Source of the DNA: Cryptomeria japonica | Taxonomy: Eukaryota; Streptophyta; Pinopsida; Cupressales; Cupressaceae | DNA: 64,000 nt | Assembly (NCBI RefSeq): GCF_030272615.1 | Contig: NC_081406.1 | Coordinates: 143,647,041 to 143,711,040, forward strand | Direction of reading: 5' to 3' | Part shown: piece after piece, positions 1-12,217 of the stretch | How the letters are laid out: the number at the start of each line of letters is the position of its first letter | How positions within the stretch are numbered: the first letter of the stretch is position 1 | Notes under the pieces: generated by a model | Told to the model about the DNA's origin: nothing | The model's input: the letters and a program-made list of their open reading frames with translations, nothing else | The model's database searches: none | Program-made: the position numbers and the translations under genes

Positions 1-981
1 TCTTGATATTCTTTAGATATTTGGAATTCTTGATTGCAAGCCTACCCCCACACCATTTTAGTCAGGGGTTGTGTTGTCTTCTAGTTGTTCTATTCCTTTA
101 GTTGTGCTACATTGTATAGAAAGTTAGCTGGTACTCTTTTGTATTTGACACAAACTCATCTGAATATTCATTTATGGGTTGTATAGTCTCTTGGTTCCCT
201 CACGATCCACATGAGAGTCACTAGAAAGCCACCAAATGTATCTTGAGGTTCATCTAGGGCACATGGCACTCTGGAAATCATTATATATCAAGAGACTCTA
301 GGATTGTTGGATTCACTAACTCGGATTGGGTTGGTGATGTTAATGATTGGAAGTCTACTTCTGGGTTTTTTTGTCTTGGTTTTGGCCCCATTGCATGGTC
401 TTTCAGGAAGAAATATGCTATTGCATTTATCATATATTGAGGTTGAATATCGAGCAATAGTTCTTGCTAGCCAAGAGGTTTTATGGCTTCCTCAATTGTT
501 GACAGAGTTTGGTTTTTCTCCTAATGGAACCATTATTAAATTTGGCATGACAATCAGAGTGCTATTCACATTTATTGTAACCTAGTGGAGATCCACATGC
601 ACTTCATTCAGTAGGTGATTCAAGATGGTCTTCTCAGCTTGGATTACATACCTACAAAGGAGCAGGTTGCAAACATCTTCACTAAACCCTTCGCATCCCC
701 ATGTCATCTTCAATTGTAATCAATGCTTGGGGTGAAGGAAGTTGTCTTTAGGGAGTCTACTCGAGGCCTTCCTTCCTTTTTTAGCAGTTCATGTTTTCAT
801 GCTTTACATCTCTCACTTTTGGAGAGGGATTTTTTCCCACGTGATTTTTCTCCTTTTTCTCCACTTAGAGAGACTTCACTGGTTTGTACATGGGTACATA
901 ATCAGACCTTTTGTTTCCAAAACCCATTTATGCACTCATGCATTTATATTTTTTACTCACCCTAAGTTTCACTAAGGGGGG
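1..981 (+). pseudogene. Ty1/copia pol 3' end (RT/RNase H relic), partial
   Basis: This is the 3' end of a Ty1/copia polyprotein; the rest lies left of the window. Around 300-590 the translation matches the copia RNase H region: a degraded 'DSDW.GD' block (family form ADxDWAGD), then 'KSTSGFF', a decayed 'VEYRA' and 'EVLWL'. Stops and frameshifts interrupt every frame, so no protein can be made. It is followed by an LTR at 982, preceded by the purine tract AAGGGGGG. The block is closely matched by 38849-39828, which is a second copy of the same element type. Recognition of the family is firm. The 5' part cannot be judged. Confidence 0.8.
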
Positions 982-1330
982 TGTTAGAGCATATTAAGAT
1001 AATAGTTTCTATTTTACAACTAGTTATGCTTTTTTCCTTTTTTTCTTAAGTTCACTTAGGAGTGCTTATTTTAGTTGTGCATCTAGTTTAGCTAGACTTG
1101 AGATTTATTTATCTCCTCATGCTTGCACTTTAGTCCTCCCAAATATAGCTATGTGCTTTCTTTATAAGCATCTCATTGTACAATTGTAACCCATCCTGTA
1201 ATTTTGTATTCTTTGCTTTTGAGTAAAATTGCATTCATTCATGCAACTCTTGTTTGTGGAAGGTGTTATTGTTTGTCGTTTGATCTTGCAAGTGCTTGTG
1301 TTGCAATATTTTGTGTTGTAAAATTAAACA
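982..1330 (+). repeat. Copia 3' LTR, 349 bp
   Basis: It begins TGTTAGAGCATATTAAG directly after a polypurine tract and ends at TAAACA. It is near-identical along its length to the LTRs at 36973-37321 and 39829-40174. A TATA-like TTTATAAGC and a CATTCATTCATGCAACTC stretch are shared by all three copies. The sequence after it (TGGTGTCATATC, then a decayed AGTTCAGAGC) looks like a worn primer-binding region, so this LTR may also once have served as a 5' LTR. Confidence 0.8.
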
Positions 1331-1875
1331 TGGTGTCATATCTTTGAAACTTCAACATAGTTCAGAGCTTTAAAATGTCAACATCTATGTCACAATATTT
1401 AAGGACATTTGATGTGCAATTAATTCACATACAACATTAATGAGAAAATAATTAGAGCACACTTCAATTTAAAAATACACGACAAATTAGACCCACAATA
1501 TTTGGATAGGTTATCTCTATGCTAGTGAATATTGTCTTTTGGTATTTTTTATAACCATTAATCTAACTTTCCAAAGGGGTTTGACCTAGGAGAACACATT
1601 CTTCTATTGAGTTAGTAAACTCCTATAGGTGTCCTTAGACATTATCTCAACACATTCAACTTTAGGAAAGGTGAATATGAAGGTTTATTAAACTACGTTA
1701 TGTTCGATCATTTCTATGTAGCACAATTTAATTCTACATCTCAAATTGTGTTTGTGTAGTCAAGATTGACCATGTGGTATTTGAGATTGAATTAAAGAAC
1801 ATTTGAAAACTATGTTGAATTTGAGACCTTCCTCTAATTAAGGGTATCAATTGATTCCATTTATAGACTAATTCT

Positions 1876-4021
1876 TTGGCATTATTCACAATTGGGGAGA
1901 TTGGTCTCCTTGGCAATTTTGCCACCAATGCTATATATGGTTGCACAATACGCCCTCACATATTGCCCAAGAATATCCCTAAAAAGACAGACTATCTAGA
2001 AATCATATGTCAGTTAAATGAGTTTGGCAATGCTCATTTAAGAAGCACAAAGAAGGGATCATTTTTTCCCTAGAACAACAAAATGTTATGAATTCACAAC
2101 CACTAACAAAATGTATAAGGTCAAACCTATTCCATATTGCAATAATATAGGTGGATTGTGAGCCACCCATAATGTTTGATCCAGAAGGTTTTCTCAACAA
2201 GGTCTCAACAAATCTTAAGAGGTATGCCTTCCCTCATGAAGTGAGATATGAGGAAGATGTAATAAAAAATTATACAATGATTAAGGAGGTGGCCATTAGA
2301 AAGTCCAAATGTGAATCCATAACGAGGGTCAAAGAACATAAAAGAAGAGGAAATCCAAGTTAAAGAGGCACACATTCAAATATTAATGATTCCACTATAG
2401 AACACACAAAATTCTAGAGATGGTTGATGAACTTGAAAGGGAGCCTCAACAAGAAGAAAAAATACCTACATATTAGCTTGATAGGGCACCATATATTGCC
2501 CCTCCACCTTAGGCCTCGAATACTAAAGGAAAATATCCTATTATAGTTGAAGATGTAATAGAAAGACCACTTTCCATGAATATTGCTATACCTAAGCAAT
2601 CACATGCTCTAACTATTCTTGAGTAATAGAAAAGATGGAGGTTGGAGAAACAAACTTGGTTTCATATACAAGAGTCACTCAAGATGTTGTCCAAACTAAA
2701 TATCTGGGAGAAAAAATAATTGGGGAGGAACAGGAAGTGAATCGACCCCCACCATCGCCCTTATAGATCATTGCTATCACCATGCCTAAGGAGAAGGATG
2801 GAAATGCATTTGAAGTGCAACAATGATAGTGCCAATCATGTTAGGGCCCTTGCTTGTGCACACTTCATGTCAAATGATTCATTTGTAAAGACACAAGAAT
2901 TCAAAGATTTTGCATTCAAGGATGGAAATGGAAGATCCTTCTGGATATGAGCCGATATAATCGAGCTGATTAGATTATATTTTCTATTTGATTTTAAGGA
3001 TATTACTCTAGAAGAGGGGAGAAGAATGGTGAAAGAGACTAGTATGCTTTTGTTACTAGAGTGGGATATATCCTTTGTTATTTCATTGGATACAGTTAGA
3101 TGGCAAGACATTTAGGTGCTTTCCACATAAGAGGAAGCATAATTGACCCTCTTAAGATCCAATTTCCACCCTAATTTTGAAACCCTATCTATTTGGGAGA
3201 TGGCTCCTAATACTAACATGCCTCAATTATGTGATGTCCATGAATTGAAAGGAAGTGTAATTATTAAGAGGCTATAAGAGACCACTGCTCCTCAAGTTGC
3301 TTCCTTGGTAGTTAATGTAACACCCTTTGGTGAAGTAGAAACCAAGAAATTACAGGCAAGATCTGACAAGCTACATCATAAAGACATGGATGCCTTAAGG
3401 GAAATAAATCAATTAAAATTGCACATACCATTTCCTTCAACATCCGTCTCTATGCGAATTGTTGAATCACCACCAAGCTCTGCAGAGTTGTCATCGCAAG
3501 AGGAGTCACTCCAAGCCAAAATAAAGAAGTTTAATGAGAAGGTAAAGAACTTCAAAGGAAAGAGGTTGAATTCAATGATTTGAATTGTTGAAAATCTACT
3601 CAACTTTAAAATTTCAATAATTATGAACAAACAGGATGATACATGAAAGTCTTATTTAAATATTCAGTCAACATTCCCGAAGTATTTGACTGATATGCGA
3701 AATTTTAAAGGATTTATGAAGAGGCAAAACCCTAATGCTCCAATGCTCAAAAAAATTTACAAATATGCTTGCTTTTATCCACAAGTGACTGGAGAGCTAA
3801 TTGCTTCAGATGATATGTTGATCATAATGGAGGAAGTTGTAGCATATTTGGCCAAATTGGACAAACAAGTGAAAGGAAAATTAGACCATTTGGAGAGTAT
3901 GGAGAAGGGAGTGGTGCCAAGCATTTTGGGAGAGCATGGGATTTTAAAGCCACTTCATAGATGGAAGGATGAATTCAATACAGTTGTTCCCACTTTGTCC
4001 TCTTTTGTGCTAGCTGATTGA
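1876..4021 (+). pseudogene. Unassigned degraded coding region, probably retroelement accessory ORF
   Basis: Several open stretches on the plus strand (1876-2073, 2151-2363, 3305-3583, 3686-4021) lie in changing frames with stops between them, so this looks like one or two decayed genes. The traces are hydrophilic and charged. The 3305-3583 piece is predicted to be helical, with Lys/Glu-rich heptad-like sequence. The last piece (about 110 residues, ending in a natural stop) is also helical. I recognise no conserved catalytic motif. Its position, a few hundred bases before an LTR-like TATA box at 4571, suggests an accessory ORF near the 3' end of a lost LTR element. That is inference. Confidence 0.35.
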
Positions 4022-5279
4022 AATGTAAATACATATTTATTGAATATCATACTTGACGAATTGTTTAAAGTTAAATTTTGATAGCTTCACCAAAGAAACT
4101 AGAGCAATCTTGGATGCCAAATTCACCATTCATAATGAAAGAGTGACAAGATTTCTAACTTTATAATGGCTCTCAAAAAGAACATATGCAAAATGGTTAG
4201 GAAAGTAAAACAATTAAGTGGTTTTGAAATGCATGGTGAAATGAGATGAAATAAAAAAAAATGATTTGTACTTCAATCGGTTCATGTCAATAGACATTTT
4301 ACCTCATCACCATCCTAAGTAGGTCATGAGTGTGTAAAAGATGGTGCCAATATACGATCAATTTTGATGCGGTTGTGTCTTCCTTGAGGCAAGTGCATAG
4401 GTCTCCAACAACTCCAACAGATTCAACGTCTTCTTCAACAAGCATAAAGCCTAATTTTGTCTTCTATTGAAGTCGTTATGCCTTCTAGCATATTCATTTT
4501 GTTAAATGTTTGTCAAATGAATATGTAACATCATTGCATTGGCTTTAAGCTTGTTTTTCTCCCTTGTTTCTATAAAAGGGAATTCTCACCCATTGTACAG
4601 GGATTTTGAATTTTATCAAGCAGGTTTTTTGTAAAAGTATTAAATCTTAACGTTAAAGAAGCAATCATGGTTTCTAAATGTTAATATCACATATAAAAAG
4701 AGTAGATGATTTTGTTACAATTATATCCAAAATGTTTACTCAATCTCTTTTAAAATAAAACGATCAAGGATCTTTCATTTCATCTCTTTGAATCTTCTGT
4801 AAGTGTAAGTTTTTGTTTTCTACTTCTTTTCAAGTAAAAGAATAAAATGCTTTGAACAATACATAAGAATCTAGAAGAAAATTTGTAACAAATTCCATAA
4901 TTAGGGGGTGTTAATGTAATGAATCAGTGATTTGAACACTCTGGTTAGTATTTAATTGCTAGAAACATAAATTTGCATGTTATGGACTAACTCTATAACC
5001 CTAGGAAAACATTGGTCATAAGTTTTCGTGTCTACTATTTAGGACCAAGTAGTTTGTGTGTCTATTGTTGAGCTAAATTGTAAGTAGTTGACGTGTCTTC
5101 TTGGTGCATTCATATGAGAACATTTTTGTTATGCAAAAGGAAGGTAATTTTATGATTACTTCCTACTTATTGGCCACTGACTTGAAATCTTCCATGATAA
5201 GACATGGGTAACCTTTAAAATATCTAGACAATTAGTTGGAATTAAAAGACAAACCAACACAAACTACATTTTTGCTACT
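4022..5279. other. Non-coding stretch, LTR-like
   Basis: No gene is visible. The stretch is AT-rich. It contains a strong TATA box (TATAAAA at 4571) followed about 25-30 bp on by CATTGTACAGGG, the layout of an LTR promoter. At about 4903-4920 a G-rich tract is followed by TGTTAATGTAATG, which resembles a polypurine tract next to an LTR start. No partner LTR was found in the window, so the element cannot be delimited. Confidence 0.3.
4571..4577 (+). promoter_or_regulatory. TATA box of an LTR-like promoter
   Basis: The sequence TATAAAAGGG lies in an otherwise AT-rich non-coding stretch, with a plausible start site near CATTGTACAGGG downstream. It resembles the U3/R boundary of plant LTRs. There is no evidence of activity. 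Confidence 0.3.
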
Positions 5280-6165
5280 CCTGATGTGGATCCTTAGGTT
5301 AGCACTAGGGGGAGGAGAGGTTTTGCTATTTTATTTTCTCTCCTTAAGAGATAGATGACTATCTTGCTTCTCTAGTTGAACCCTACAAAATTTTCTCCAT
5401 ATTCTCCATATAGTTGGTAGGGCAAACTAGAGACTTACATTTTTTAGCACCTTGGTCTAAATCAAGAAAAAGATCTGAAGGGGGCTTTTCCTTAATCAAG
5501 GTGGTGCATGTAGGGTTAGGTTGAATCCTTGAGGCTTTCGATGACATCTCTATTAGATCCCCCAAAAGGATGTTCCTTCTAGATTCTTAGTTACACATCT
5601 TCTTGACTTAAGTTTGACCCAATTTCTCCCCTTAAGGATTGTCCTTCAAATATTCACAAGACATACTTTCCCTTTGTGGTTTTGGGTCATCTAAGTACTC
5701 AAGAAGAGGCCTCGAATGAGAAATCTTAGAGTCCATATCAACTTCTTCAATAGAGAACACATAAAAGTAAGATGGCTTGTCACCGATCTCCATATTAGGC
5801 AATTTACTATATGTAACAACTTCCTAGGCCTTCGAAAAGAGATCTATCAGCAAAGGAAAAATATTTTTGGTAAGGAAATCTTTCTTCATAGGAAAGAATA
5901 GTCATTTATCTAAACTTGCTTCACGGGCCTTCTCCTTCCAAACTTTCTTGACTGATTTTCCATTATGGGTAGGGCATAGTTTCACTTAATGTCTCACTTT
6001 CTTACATTTAAAACAAGCAGAGGAAATTGATTCACATTCTAGCATCTATTTTCATTCTCCTAGACTTGATTTAAAGCTAATGGAGGAGGGTAGATCACCT
6101 TTCTATTCAACACAAAAATAGGTTCTAGCAAAGACCATCTGTCTTCTTTTGAGGGTCATAGGGTC
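5280..6165 (-). pseudogene. LINE ORF1 relic, 3' half (DUF4283 end plus zinc knuckle)
   Basis: Read on the minus strand, this is the C-terminal part of a plant L1-type ORF1 protein, an RNA-binding chaperone of the LINE RNP. Directly left of 6165 comes the end of the DUF4283 domain (a '.ARTYF.VE' strand, then 'LP.SI'). Next, near 6010-6040, comes a degraded CX2CX4HX4C zinc knuckle (CFKCKKVRH, stop, VKLC). A hydrophilic tail with an open stretch at 5565-5383 follows. Several stops are present. The N-terminal half lies at 25299-26179, beyond the Athila-like insertion, and the reading frame continues across the junction when one target duplication is removed. No ORF2 follows to the left, so the LINE is broken there as well. 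Confidence 0.75.
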
Positions 6166-7404
6166 TGATAAGTTGAGACTTTGTCATGTTTTTATCATCA
6201 AAACTCTTAGGTTTTTGACATCTTTTGGTTTGCATAGTAGTAGTGAAGTATTGTAAATTGACTATATGTATTCCATGTGTTAAACCTGAACTTATGAAAT
6301 CATGTTTGAACTTTGCCTGTTTATTCCTGCAGCCATGTGATTTGTTCCTGATGCTATGCGGATTATTTAGGGTAATATCATATGTGAATTAATGAATGTG
6401 TTAATTAAATTAAATACGTATGCATGTCCTTGTATGTTTTTTTTTTGTAGTGCAGATAATAAATGATGTCGCGGTGGATATTCTCCTTCCGTGCCTAAAG
6501 AAGGAAGAATCACGTAAGAAATAACTAGATATCAAACTGAAGAGGAGCCGAGCGAGCGCAAGGTACGACATGAGCAGAGTAGCCAAGCTACACTACTGAG
6601 GTTTAACTTTAGTGGGCATTGAATTCGCAAAATACTGCTACGACATGCAAAAACTGTAGTTCGGTTTAGATCCACATTTCATGTAGCCAAGCTCTAGTTA
6701 TCTTCTTCATCAGTCAATCATCCGCCTCTTCTTCTGGGCGTGATTTGAGTTGTCCATTGTAGTTGATCTTTGCTTTTTAATAAACTCTTCCTTTTTTCTT
6801 AAGGGTTAGACAAAATAGAAAGGAATAGAGCAGAGAATTTTTATAATCATTCTTGAGTTTTCTTTTCAAACATGTAATCATTTTCAGGAAGCAATGAATA
6901 AAAGATATGTTGTTCTGATCTGTTTAAAGTAGTTTTATGGAAGCTTGATATCACTCATCCAAGGGGGCCCACTTGGTGAGTGATCTTGTGTTTGTGCTCA
7001 TTGAAATTAGTTCTTCCTTAGTTGCAGTAGAAGTTTGTGCCTTGACTGCTCCTGCAGCCACTGGAAATAGATCCACTAACTGTTCCTGCAACCAAGCTAG
7101 AACAAAGTGATTTCTGTGATTTATATTAGATCATTCCAGCATTATTTTTATAAGTTTTCCTGTAGCCTTCTGTAATTTCCATTCTTGCCTTTCCTTTCCG
7201 CATAATGTTAGTTACTACAGCAATGCAAAATAGCCATTGAAGGAGCTTAGTGCATATATAGTGCAGACCCATTTCAAGTTTTATGTCCCTGGGTTGATAA
7301 CTAAATGAACACTAGCCATGAAAATAGTATTTTTACTAGATGAATGTCCAAACTTTGGGTTGAGATTTCAATTAGAGTTATTATTATTATTGTTGGAGTA
7401 CACA
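6166..7404 (+). repeat. Athila-like 5' LTR (1239 bp)
   Basis: It matches 24053-25298 from end to end. It starts TGATAAGTTGAGACTTTG and ends GTTGGAGTACACA, followed directly by the primer-binding site. It carries AATAAA at 6897-6902 as a probable polyadenylation signal, and a short TTATTATTATTATTG run near its end that differs in repeat number between the LTRs. The word CCTGCAGCC occurs repeatedly. Confidence 0.93.
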
Positions 7405-7408
7405 TTTT

Positions 7409-7426
7409 TGGCACCGTTGTCGGGGA
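7409..7426 (+). other. Primer-binding site, tRNA-Asp type
   Basis: TGGCACCGTTGTCGGGGA begins four bases after the LTR. It differs by two transitions from TGGCGCCGTTGCCGGGGA, the site complementary to tRNA-Asp used by Athila and related plant Ty3 elements. It primes minus-strand cDNA synthesis. Confidence 0.85.
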
Positions 7427-7517
7427 TGGTGTCAAACTAAGAACCTTTCGTGGTTATTATTGTTCTTAGTTAATTGTTTTTGAGATTACTTATTGTTTGA
7501 AAATTTCATGAATCTGC

Positions 7518-9119
7518 ATGCATAGAAGAAGAAGAGACCTCAGAGGTAGATTTCTGCCCACTCATTCTAATCATGCAGAAGATAATTTCCCAGAAATAAA
7601 TCTTTTTGCTGAACTTTACCAAGCTCCAGAAAATTTGAACCACCCTGAATCTGAGTTTCTGGAAGGTAGTCTTCAGTTTCTTTTTGGTCTTCAAGAAGAA
7701 GAATTTCCTATAGTAACAACCCCCACAAGTCTAATGCAAGGGAACCCTCCTCTTGGTGGCAATAATCCACCACCACCACCACCAGGTCCAACGTTTGAGT
7801 TTCCCATCTCTGATCAGCATGATAACACTAATCTCAAGAACATTCCAACATCTTCACTCCCTAAATTCTATGGATTGGTGATAGAGGATCCGGACACATT
7901 TCTGTTTGAGTTTGATGTTCTCTGTAGGAGTTTTGACTATACTACAGATGCCCATAGACTCAAAAATTTTCTTGCCACTTTGAAAGAGTCATCCTTGAGA
8001 TGGTTTATGAGCTTGGGTAGTAGCACAATCAATACATGGGATGAGATGAAATGATTATTTCTTGCAAAATACAAAGATTATTGTAGAGGTACTGATTGTC
8101 ATGGGGATGATATCTTTAGAATGACACAAACTGAAGATGAGAGTCTTGAAGATTACTTGGAAAGGTTTCTGTTTAGTGTCAAAAAGTCCAATCATAGTAG
8201 TCTCAATAAATATTCCCTCAAATTGGTATTTTTGAGGGGAATTAGTGATGAATGCACTAATTCCTTGGATCTTATGGGAGGAGGTGACATTACACAATCC
8301 ACTTGGGCTGAAATAGGACAAATTTGCAAGAAGTATTCCAGATCTACTTCTAAGAAGAATATGAGGTTTAAACCAGGGGTACCATTATCAACATCTGGAA
8401 CTGGAGTCTCTAGATTGGAACTTAGTCATCTGTTAAAGGACTTCAAGGAGGACATTATAAACAATATGGCTACCCAGTTGGATACACTGGCAACTAAGAA
8501 GAGGCATGAGGAAGTTAATGCATTCCTTGTAGAATTTTGTCCTCATTGTAAACAACGAAAGAAATATTGTAGATGTAAGATGGTTGCAAATGTGGAGGTA
8601 CCTGACTTCAAGCCAATTCAAGGTGAGGATGAGCAAGTCTTCTATGTTGCTCAAAGAAGACCAAATTTCCAAAGACAAGGTATGCCACCCGATCCACTTT
8701 CTTTTTCTAGTTATAGTGGAAATTCTTATGCACCAAATAACCAATGGCAACCACCGTATTCTCAAAATCTTGGTAACTACCAAAATTGGTATGGTTCACA
8801 AGGCCAAGGGCAGCATTTTGGTAATCAAATGCCACAATGGCAGCAGCCACAGGGGAACTGGTACCCACCTCAGGGCCAAGGAAACCAGTTTCAAGGGAAT
8901 TGGCAACCTACTTCTAAATGGAGGGGAAGCCAACCATGGAATACCCAATCTTCTGGTTATCAGCCACCTATTCAACAGCCACAACCTCCTGCTTTAATGC
9001 CTCCTCCTGTAGCTACTGCTGCACCACCTAAACCAACACAGTTGCCTACTCAACCATTGCCAAATTTAAATATCAAGTCTCAACAACAAGAAGAAGCTTA
9101 TTCAGCTGATGTTAATTAG
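7518..9119 (+). pseudogene. gag: Athila-like gag
   Basis: This encodes the capsid/nucleocapsid precursor of the element, about 534 codons in one frame with a single internal TGA at 8052. The N-terminus is basic, then Pro-rich (a run of six prolines near residue 85). The retrotransposon gag core follows, with signatures near 'KNFLATLKESSLRWF', 'WDEMK' and 'LEDYLERF'. The nucleocapsid has no classical CCHC knuckle, but carries CPHC-X6-CRC at about 8538-8577. The C-terminus is rich in Gln, Pro, Asn, Gly and Trp. The stop falls where the family usually has a basic residue, as expected for CGA to TGA decay. The ATG at 7518 is chosen because the earlier ATG at 7509 is soon followed by a stop. Confidence 0.85.
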
Positions 9120-12100
9120 TACCCAGCCTATTGTTTATCACTAGATGACATTCACCTCCAATCTGGAACAACTTTACCTAATCCCTCTCATCCAGTAATC
9201 ACTGAGGTACATGAGGAGCAAGAAATCTCTAATCCAACAAATACAATACCCCAAAATCAAATATTGGGACCATTTCCCCATAGGTTGCAAGAAAAGAAAG
9301 TTCCCACAGAACAACAACAAAGTTTTGATATTATTGATCAACTGAAGCATATTTGTTTTAAAATTCCATTGTTGCAAGCAATAAAGGATGTTCCCATATA
9401 TGGTAAGGCATTGAGAGAAGCATGTGTAAAAAAACCTAGTAGGAAGAAAAATGATCCATAAACAATTCATATTATGGGTCAATTGGCTGATATTATGTTA
9501 GGTAAGATTGTCATTCCAAAGTATTCTGATCCAGGTAGTCCTGTTGTGAGTATAGTCATTAATGGCAGTCAAATAAAAAATGTTTTGATTGATTTAGGGG
9601 CAGCCATTAATGTGATGACAAGGGAAGTAATGAAACAGCTTGAGATCAATAGTTTAAGGCCTACACCTACAGTTCTACAGCTTGTTGATAGCTCTACAGA
9701 AAGACTTGATGGTATCATAGAGGATGTAGTAGTTATTCTAGATTCTTGGGAATATCCTGCAGACTTTATGATTTTATCTCCAAAGGCAACATTGGGAGGA
9801 TATCTGGTCATTTTGGGTAGACCTTGGCTTGCCACAATTGATGCATATATTGGGTGTAGATTAGGGGATATGACTATTTCAGATGAAAGTTCTACAAAAA
9901 CATTAGCTTTGTATTCTCCAACACAAGCCTAGCTTGAACAACAACAAGCCATTTGGCCTATCTTGGGAGAAGAATTTGAAGAAAATGACTCTATTAATCA
10001 CCTTATGATGATTAATCGAGGACCACTCATGTAGTTATATGATGAGGAATCAATTCTTTATAAAATCCTAATAAATGAATTAATAGAAGAGCAAAAATTA
10101 TAGGAATTGGTTCTGAATATTGTAGGTTTGGACTTTCCTGCAGCCATTGATATATGGCATACTCTATTGCCACAGGAATTATCTTCTTCTCATTTTTCTG
10201 ATATAAACCAAATTGATCTTACTATTAAAATAGAGGTGGAATGGAATAAATATTTGAATATCAATAGAGATCTATCAGATACTCAAAAAGAGGGCCTTGT
10301 GAACTTGCTGAAACTTCATAAAAATATTTTTGCATGGGATTACAACGATATGAATGGGATTGATCCAGCAGTTTGTACCCACCGTATTTATATAAAGGAT
10401 GAGTGTTGCCCACTTAGACAACCTCAAAGAAGAGTCAATCCTGCCTTGAAGGAGATAGTTAAAGAAGAATTACAGAAATTGTTAAAAGTTGGGTTTATCT
10501 AGTCTATCTCTGACAACCAATGGGTATCACCTTTGGTGATAGTCCCTAAAAAAGGAGGAAAATGGAGGGTATGTGTTGATTATAGAGCTCTAAACTTAGC
10601 AACAAGGAAAGATAATTTTCTATTACCATTTGTGGATCAGGTATTGGATTCTCTAGCTGGTAAAAGATATTTTTCATTCCTTGATGGATTTAGTGGCTAC
10701 AATCAGATCCAGATAGCCCCCGAGGATCAAGAGAAGACAACATTTACTTGTCCATGGGGCACTTATGCATATTTTGTTCTTCCTTTTGGGTTGTGTAATG
10801 CTCCATCCACCTTTCAAAGAGTAGTGATCAGTATCTTTTCTAATATTTCTCAAGATATTATAGAAATTTACATGGATGACTTTACAACTTATGGTTCTGA
10901 ATTTGATCAAGCATTGGATAATCTAAAGAAAGTTTTGCAGCGATGTGAAGACTACAATTTGTCCTTAAATAGTGAGAAGTGTTTCATGATGATGGAAGAA
11001 GGAATAGTCCTTGGTCATCATATCTTTGTACAAGCCATCTAGGTGGATCCAGCAAAGATTGAGGTCATTCAGCATATTAATGACCCTGTGAAGCAAAAAG
11101 ATGTGAGAAGTTTTCTTGGTCATGCTGGATACTATAGATGGTTTATCAAAGATTTTAGTAAAATTGCAAGTCCCTTATATTCACTGCTTACTAAATATGC
11201 GGAATGTAAATGGACCCCAGCATGCAATGAAGTTTTCTTAAATCTTAAGCATGCTTTGATTCAAGCACCAGTTCTTAAAGGGCCAAATTGGTCTCTACCA
11301 TTCCAAGTCCATACCGATGCCTCTGATTATGCAATAGGAGCAGTGTTAGGACAAAAAATTGACAAATTGGAAAATGCAATATATTATATTAGCAAGAATT
11401 AGCAGGGACCTGAATTGAATTACACAGTTACTGAAAAAGAAATGCTAGTTGTCATATATGCACTTAATAAATTTAGACACTATATCACAGGATATCCCAT
11501 ATTTGTGCATACAGATCATACTGCAATTAGATATCTCATGAATAAGCCATCAATCACTAGTAGATTAGCTCGCTGGTTATTATTGATGCAGGAATTTGAT
11601 ATCACAGTTGTTGATAAACCAGGGAAGTCTAATGTGGTTGCAGATTATCTTTCACGGCTTCAATTGCAAGACGATTCCACAGTAATAGATGACACTTTTT
11701 TAGATGAACATTTGTTTCTCATTCAAGCTCACACTCCTTGGTATGCTGATATTGCCAACTATTTAGTTGTAGCTAAGATGCCAATTTATTTCTCTCCTAA
11801 GGAAAGAAGGTTGCTAGTTGAAAAAAGTTTTAACTTCTCATGGATTGTTGATTGTCTATTTTATACTGGACCTGACCAAGTCATGCGAAGATGTGTCAAA
11901 GAAGATGAAACATATGACATCCTGCATGCATGTCATGATGAGCCATGTGGAGGTCATTTTGCTGCCAAAAGAACATCATTGAAAATACTCAACACAGGAT
12001 ACTATTGGCCCACATTACATAAGGATGCAGCTTAGTACACACGGAAATGTGACAGATGTCAGCAAATGGGAGGACCTACAAAATTTGATGAGATGCCACT

Positions 12101-12217
12101 ATATCCTCAAATATCAGTTGCACCATTTGACAAGTGGGGATTAGATTTTGTTGGCCCAATTGGTCCACCTTCTAATGGCAGATCTTATATTTTGGTATCT
12201 ACAGACTATGTAACAAA
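9120..12217 (+). pseudogene. pol: Athila-like pol, 5' part (protease, RT, RNase H, integrase N-half)
   Basis: It continues in the same frame as gag, interrupted only by stop codons (9117, 9459, about 9930, 10032, 10101, 10500, 11040, 11400, 12033), with no frameshift. Aspartic protease: 9474-9932, motif 'LIDLGAAIN' (DLGA is usual for Athila) and 'ILGRPWLAT'. Reverse transcriptase: about 10380-11040, with 'WRVCVDYRALN', 'FSFLDGFSGYNQI', 'LPFGLCNAP' and the catalytic YMDDF. RNase H: about 11290-11660, with 'VHTDASD' and 'HTDHTAIRYL'. Integrase: zinc-binding HHCC from about 11925, then the start of the catalytic core near 'WGLDFVGPI'. It is cut at 12217, within the integrase core, by the copia element. 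Confidence 0.9.
12213..12217. repeat. Target site duplication acaaa of nested copia (left)
   Basis: ACAAA directly precedes the copia 5' LTR and recurs at 20255-20259 directly after its 3' LTR. Removing one copy plus the element restores an uninterrupted integrase frame, which confirms both borders. Confidence 0.95.

Larger units (their letters stand above)
1..1873 (+). repeat. Long direct repeat, copy 1 (partner 38849-40712)
   Basis: The copia RNase H remnant, its LTR and about 540 bp beyond the LTR all match 38849-40712 in the same order and orientation. The match breaks at about 1872 and 40711. It starts at or before the window edge here. Because flank beyond the LTR is shared, simple independent insertion of one element does not explain the pair. 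Confidence 0.8.

Noticed and set aside
304-585. Membrane protein gene
   Set aside because: The hydrophobic open frame is a frame-shifted reading of copia RNase H. The neighbouring frame gives the family motifs.
7391-7404. CRISPR-like or satellite repeat from the TTATTATTATT run
   Set aside because: It is a short simple-sequence run at the LTR end that differs by a few units between LTRs. There is no spacer structure anywhere in the window.
7518-12217. TAG read as glutamine (recoding) in the retroelements
   Set aside because: TAG often replaces conserved Gln, but TAA and TGA stops and frameshifts also occur in the same elements, and plant nuclear genes use the standard code. Decay by methylated CAG is simpler.
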